Shown piece after piece: positions 61,316-64,000 of a DNA stretch of 64,000 bases; positions within the stretch are counted from its first letter, which is position 1, and each line of letters begins with the position of its first letter. The stretch comes from Breoghania sp963678585 (lineage in GTDB: Bacteria; Pseudomonadota; Alphaproteobacteria; Rhizobiales; Stappiaceae). The stretch lies in NCBI GenBank assembly GCA_963678585.2, contig CAXXGA010000002.1, positions 3,100,001 through 3,164,000 of the forward strand. Reading direction: 5' to 3'. The notes beneath the pieces were generated by a model. That model worked only from the letters and a program-made list of their open reading frames with translations. It searched no databases and was not told where the DNA came from. The translations under genes and the position numbers were made by a program.

Positions 61316-62315
61316 GACCCGGCGAACCAACACGCGCGACGGCCCGGACCGCCACGCAGACTACACAGATCCGCACCGGCCTCAGGCCGGACGCGAACGG
61401 ACTATTAAATGTCACCCACGCCAATGACACCCGCATCCTCCGCGGGGCTCATCATTCGCCGAAAGGGATTGCATCGCACCGGCACTCCATCCGGATCATG
61501 CCGGAAACGCCCTTGCGGGACGGCGAGATCCGGATGGAGTGCCGGCCGGCGCCGCCCTGCCCCCGTCGCGTCAACGGCAGGCTAACCGAGCGGCACACCT
61601 GATACGTCACGTCGGGTGGCATGCCAACCATCGAGCTTCGGTATAAATCCGAATATCTCAATGATTTTCGCATGATAGAGTTAATTTGACGATGTGGCAA
61701 TTCGAGGGCGCAGGGGATTATTCTTGCTTTCCGGTGAAACCGGCCAGAAATGGAGCAATTGCCGAACCGAAGACCGGAAGCCCGGCTGCGACTTAATGTC
61801 GGGCCCCCTGCGAGAGCCGGCAAATTGTTTCTCGGTATTTCACATCCCGCACTACGTGATATCCCTTAATACATTTGCGGACTGTGCATCGTCACTTCTC
61901 GGAAGGGGGCGAAACACCTGTATCGACGCAGCCGCCGACCTCCTGCCCACGCCCATGAGGGAACGGGCGGAGAAAAACATCTGCCGTGCCTCCGCTGCGG
62001 AGCGCGGCGCGCGAAACGCACGACGGGGCGGTACGATGAAGGGAATAAAGTGGCCTGAGACCGACTTTTCACACCGCCTGATCCGGCCCGAATTCCCTTG
62101 CGCGCGCGCCCCGCGCAACGCCTGCTCACAAGATTTTTTCCCCGTCAGAGCCATGAGCGGGCCAACAGGGGTTCCCGCAACCTCACTTTTTCCCTATAAG
62201 GCCCGCTCAGCCGACCATCTTCAGTTGTCGCGACGCGACCATCCGACCGACACATGCCCATGTCGTGGCCCGTGCCGGGGGTGGTGCACGCCCATGCGCG
62301 ACGCCGGGAGCCGAA
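61316..62315. other. 1-kb non-coding stretch upstream of carB
   Basis: No supported gene in 1,000 bp between the divergent AraC and carB genes. Open frames lack ribosome sites and family likeness. It contains a perfect 19-bp inverted repeat (61479-61545, separate entry) and AT-rich parts at 61640-61700 and 61840-61880. The carB promoter and perhaps an RNA element must lie here. Confidence 0.5.
61479..61545. repeat. Perfect 19-bp inverted repeat
   Basis: Left arm 61479-61497 reads CCGGCACTCCATCCGGATC and the right arm 61527-61545 is its exact reverse complement. Inside the 29-bp spacer GCCG (61500-61503) can pair with CGGC (61521-61524), extending the stem. No T run follows on either strand, so it is not an ordinary terminator. 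Confidence 0.9.
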
Positions 62316-64000
62316 ATGCCCAAGCGTACTGACATCCAATCCATCCTGATCATCGGTGCCGGTCCTATCGTGATCGGACAGGCCTGCGAGTTCGACTACT
62401 CCGGTACCCAGGCCTGCAAGGCCCTGAAAAGCGAAGGGTATCGGATCGTCCTGGTCAACTCGAACCCGGCCACGATCATGACCGACCCCGATCTGGCCGA
62501 TGCGACCTATATAGAGCCGATCACGCCCGAGGTTGTGGCCAAGATCATCGAGAAGGAACGCACCGAGCGCCCGGACGAAAAGCTCGTCCTGCTGCCCACC
62601 ATGGGCGGCCAGACTGCGCTCAACTGCGCCCTCTCCCTGCGCAAGATGGGCGTTCTCGACAAGTGGGACGTGGAAATGATCGGCGCGACCGCCGACGCCA
62701 TCGACAAGGCGGAGGATCGCGAACGCTTCAAGGAGGCGATGACCAAGATCGGCCTCGACACGCCGAGTTCTCATCTCGCCCACTCCATGGCCGACGGCTT
62801 TGTCGCACTGGAGAAGATCGGCCTGCCCGCCATTCTGCGCCCCTCCTTCACCATGGGCGGCACCGGCGGCGGCATCGCCTATAACAAGGAAGAGTTCCTC
62901 GACATCCTGGAGCGCGGTCTCGACGCCTCGCCCACCAACGAAGTGCTGATCGAGGAATCGGTGCTGGGCTGGAAGGAGTACGAGATGGAGGTCGTCCGCG
63001 ACAGGGCGGACAACTGCATCATCGTGTGCTCCATCGAGAACGTCGACCCGATGGGCGTCCACACCGGCGATTCGATCACCGTCGCCCCGGCCCTGACCCT
63101 GACCGACAAGGAATACCAGATCATGCGCGACGCCTCTCTGGCGGTGCTGCGCGAGATCGGTGTGGAAACGGGCGGCTCCAACGTCCAGTTCGCGGTCAAT
63201 CCGGAAAACGGCCGCCTCATCGTCATCGAGATGAACCCGCGCGTGTCGCGTTCCTCCGCGCTCGCTTCCAAGGCGACCGGCTTCCCGATCGCCAAGGTCG
63301 CGGCCCGTCTCGCGGTCGGCTACACGCTGGACGAACTTGAAAACGACATCACCGGCGGTGCGACCCCGGCTTCCTTCGAGCCGAGCATCGACTATGTCGT
63401 CACCAAGGTGCCGCGCTTCGCCTTCGAGAAGTTCCCCGGCGCACAGCCCCTGCTGACCACCGCCATGAAGTCGGTAGGCGAGGTCATGGCCATCGGCCGC
63501 ACCTTCAACGAGAGCCTTCAGAAGGCGCTTCGCGGTCTGGAGACCGGCCTTTCCGGTCTCGACGAGATCGAGATCGCGGGGCTCGGTCAGGGCGACGACA
63601 AGAACGCCATCCGCGCCGCCCTCGGCGCACCGACCCCGGATCGCCTGCTGAAGGTGGCGCAGGCCATGCGCCTCGGCCTGACCGACACGGAGATCCACGC
63701 CGCCTGCAAGATCGACCCGTGGTTCCTGGAACAGATCCGCGACATCATCGAGCTTGAGCAGAAGGTGAGCGAATACGGTCTTCCCGGCCATGCGCAGGGC
63801 TTCCGCCAGCTCAAGTCGCAGGGCTTCTCCGACGCCCGTCTCGCGCAGCTTGCCGGTCGGGAGGAAGCCGAGGTTACCGCACTCCGCACGGGCCTCGACG
63901 TGCATCCGGTCTACAAGCGCATCGACACCTGCGCGGCTGAGTTCGCTTCGCCGACGGCCTACATGTATTCGACCTATGAAGCCCCCTTCGCCGGAGCGCC
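62316..64000 (+). CDS. carB: Carbamoyl-phosphate synthase large subunit (5' part)
   Basis: 561 codons are present and the frame is open to the right edge; a full CarB has about 1,100 residues. MPKRTDIQSILIIGAGPIVIGQACEFD in part, then LVNSNPATIMTDPD, MGGQTALNCA and the ATP-grasp block LRPSFTMGGTGGGI with EMNPRVSRSSALASKATG make up the first synthetase half; the oligomerisation part begins near residue 420. It makes carbamoyl phosphate from bicarbonate, ATP and ammonia from CarA. GGGAG nine bases before the ATG supports the start. Confidence 0.96.
   Translation, partial: MPKRTDIQSILIIGAGPIVIGQACEFDYSGTQACKALKSEGYRIVLVNSNPATIMTDPDLADATYIEPITPEVVAKIIEKERTERPDEKLVLLPTMGGQTALNCALSLRKMGVLDKWDVEMIGATADAIDKAEDRERFKEAMTKIGLDTPSSHLAHSMADGFVALEKIGLPAILRPSFTMGGTGGGIAYNKEEFLDILERGLDASPTNEVLIEESVLGWKEYEMEVVRDRADNCIIVCSIENVDPMGVHTGDSITVAPALTLTDKEYQIMRDASLAVLREIGVETGGSNVQFAVNPENGRLIVIEMNPRVSRSSALASKATGFPIAKVAARLAVGYTLDELENDITGGATPASFEPSIDYVVTKVPRFAFEKFPGAQPLLTTAMKSVGEVMAIGRTFNESLQKALRGLETGLSGLDEIEIAGLGQGDDKNAIRAALGAPTPDRLLKVAQAMRLGLTDTEIHAACKIDPWFLEQIRDIIELEQKVSEYGLPGHAQGFRQLKSQGFSDARLAQLAGREEAEVTALRTGLDVHPVYKRIDTCAAEFASPTAYMYSTYEAPFAGA

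Noticed and set aside
61452..61823. A 123-codon open frame on the minus strand in the 1-kb gap before carB
   Set aside because: No ribosome site before any ATG, no known domain, and it runs straight through the perfect inverted repeat, which suggests non-coding DNA.
61694..62332. A 212-codon open frame on the plus strand that overlaps the start of carB
   Set aside because: No ribosome site or domain, and it conflicts with the carB start and leader.
62145..63905. A 586-codon open frame on the minus strand opposite carB
   Set aside because: carB on the plus strand matches the family throughout; this frame is its shadow.

Overview
The window comes from a GC-rich alphaproteobacterium, most likely of the order Hyphomicrobiales (Rhizobiales). 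The evidence is a set of lineage-typical genes and gene orders: lysC beside ptsP; comF-grxC-nitrilase-DUF1178; secA divergent from a parvulin, argJ, a GNAT and mutT; gatB/yqeY-dnaG-rpoD beside carA; trxB-lsrB; and DUF992, DUF3775 and ELM1-like proteins. No insertion sequence, prophage, CRISPR array, tRNA or rRNA was seen. This is ordinary chromosome with about 50 genes.

Layout. 0-9.8 kb: ptsP start (edge), lysC, ubiG, an esterase-like hydrolase, the PHA locus (phaC divergent from a phasin), then the minus-strand run comF/grxC/nitrilase/DUF1178 and a divergent methyltransferase. 9.8-16.8 kb: a lone Flp pilin, mutT, GNAT, argJ, a secreted parvulin, and secA. 16.9-22.9 kb: a GtrB/GtrA-like glycosyltransferase and flippase pair, a class III nucleotide cyclase, an L,D-transpeptidase, an alpha/beta hydrolase and a ferredoxin-reductase-type flavoprotein. 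22.9-31 kb: two methyl-accepting proteins around an EamA transporter, a probable methylsuccinyl-CoA dehydrogenase and a cold-shock gene. 31-36.6 kb: Lrp, ELM1-like, trxB, an LsrB/VtlR-type LysR regulator, an AbcR-type small RNA and msrP.

36.7-52.3 kb: an EF-G paralogue, rhodanese, DUF992, aspartate aminotransferase, two translationally coupled ABM-fold proteins, pyrophosphatase, several small secreted or membrane proteins, 5'-nucleotidase, EamA, DUF3775, two tandem DUF1499 paralogues and an alpha-carbonic anhydrase. 52.3-64 kb: rpoD, dnaG, gatB/yqeY, carA, a MerR and an AraC regulator, and the start of carB (cut by the right edge).

Functional threads. phaC and phasin (polyester storage) together with a probable ethylmalonyl-CoA-pathway dehydrogenase suggest C2/C4 carbon assimilation linked to storage. 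lysC, argJ, carA/carB and aspartate aminotransferase serve aspartate, arginine and pyrimidine supply. trxB, grxC, msrP and the LsrB-like regulator form a redox group. The most notable non-coding element is an unannotated AbcR-type sRNA (about 35,008-35,144) downstream of the LsrB-like gene, recognised by an anti-Shine-Dalgarno loop and a strong intrinsic terminator. A perfect 19-bp inverted repeat sits in a 1-kb non-coding stretch upstream of carB and remains unexplained.
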